A stretch of 36,272 bases of DNA, from assembly GCF_003288905.1 (NCBI RefSeq), contig NZ_NHYL01000012.1, positions 1 through 36,272 of the forward strand. Direction: 5' to 3'. Every line of letters begins with the position of its first letter. The first letter of the stretch is position 1. The translations under genes and the position numbers were made by a program. This document shows, piece after piece, positions 35,695 to 36,272 of the stretch. This DNA comes from Helicobacter sp. 11-8110 (lineage in GTDB: Bacteria > Campylobacterota > Campylobacteria > Campylobacterales > Helicobacteraceae). The notes below the pieces were generated by a model that did not search any database, was not told the DNA's origin, and saw only the letters and a list, made by a program, of their open reading frames with translations.

Positions 35695-36272
35695 ACTTTA
35701 GAAATAAAGAATCTAGAACAAGATAATTTATTAAAGCAAATACAAATTCAAGAAGCTAAACAAGACCTAATCAATAAACAATTACACACCAAACAACTTG
35801 AAAAAGAATTAGGATATGAATCTAATGTTTTAAAAGAATTAGAAATAAATAAACAAGAATTAATTCAAACTAAGAATCAACTAGATTTTGCTAAAAAACA
35901 ATTAGAATCTGCAAATAAAATTCTATCTTCTAATTCAAACCCTTCTCATCCAATTCAAAATACTTCTAACTTTAAAGGAAAACTTGCTTATCTTAATACT
36001 CTCACTACTGCTAAAGATAGAATCCACAATCATCTCTCCTATAAACTAGGACAAGCTATGATAGAAAATTCTAAATCTTTACTAGGATATATTAGAATGC
36101 CTTATGTTTTATCTTATATCAAAGATAAACATAAACAAGAACAACAACAATACCAAGAAGCTATTAAAAAGAATCCTAATCTTAAACTCCCTAATTTAGA
36201 ATCTTATCCTGATTACAAAGAATCTTTAAAAGAAAAAGAATGTCTTACTTATAAACTAGGAGAAGCTTTTAT
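35695..36272 (+). pseudogene. In-frame continuation of the SGNH gene: coiled-coil and repeat tail (runs off window)
   Basis: After TAA 35692 the same frame stays open for 192 codons to the window edge. It continues the Gln/Lys/Leu-rich coiled coil, then a segment with a YKLGQAMIENS motif (36040) and, 210 bp later, YKLGEAF (36250), one 70-codon repeat apart. It resembles the C-terminal tails of some Campylobacterota surface-sugar enzymes. The TAA may come from a CAA codon. An upstream start for this part is not evident. Confidence 0.6.

Noticed and set aside
1-36272. CRISPR array
   Set aside because: No regularly spaced direct repeats with unique spacers were found; the REP-like units are few and inverted.

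Overview
The window looks like chromosome of a Campylobacterota bacterium, most likely an enterohepatic Helicobacter. The DNA is A/T-rich. The genes recognisable by motif (cheY, prmA, ftsH, pssA, atpB, atpE, secG, a 2-Cys peroxiredoxin, futalosine-pathway mqnA) have the sequence style of that group. From memory, the run cheY-prmA-ftsH-PSD-like-pssA matches H. pylori gene order. Species cannot be settled by eye.

Layout. Positions 1-1347 (minus) hold the N-terminal 449 codons of an autotransporter-like exported protein with an 11-G tract just upstream. Positions 1591-3367 (plus) hold a small unknown gene, leuD and leuB. Positions 3364-6675 (minus) hold a ThiE/TenI protein, atpB, an RDD membrane protein, pyrE, frr and secG. 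Positions 6828-8741 (plus) hold a NERD-nuclease/SF1-helicase gene cut by an in-frame TAA. Positions 8761-18907 (minus) hold msrQ-msrP, leuA, pssA, a PSD-like gene, ftsH, prmA, cheY, hisA, hisH and a Cache-domain membrane protein. Positions 18994-22302 hold an accessory island: two overlapping unknown genes (one exported protein, one EF-hand-like protein) flanked by REP-like doublets. Positions 22409-32937 are mostly core: a DEDD exonuclease, pdxJ, atpE, tRNA-Leu(GAG), a GT8 glycosyltransferase, metK, a peroxiredoxin, an HDOD protein, mqnA, ndk, yceD/DUF177, rpmF, plsX and fabH. Positions 33240-34125 (minus) hold two pseudopilins. From 34263 to the window end is an SGNH-hydrolase-like gene, apparently switched off by a G-tract frameshift and also broken by an in-frame TAA. 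Its coiled-coil and repeat tail runs off the edge.

How the genes work together. The core genes cover leucine synthesis (leuA, leuB, leuD; leuC is not here), histidine (hisA, hisH), pyridoxal (pdxJ), pyrimidine (pyrE), menaquinone (mqnA), SAM (metK), phospholipid and fatty-acid initiation (plsX, fabH, pssA), ATP synthase F0 (a and c subunits far apart), oxidative repair (msrPQ, peroxiredoxin) and chemotaxis. The surface or variable genes are the autotransporter, the GT8 enzyme, the SGNH gene and the island. Two of these carry poly-G switches, as expected for a host-associated organism with contingency loci.

The least explained parts are the repeat-flanked two-gene island at 19321-22157, the phase-variable SGNH gene with its compositionally distinct tail, and a PSD-like protein that appears to lack the autocleavage serine.
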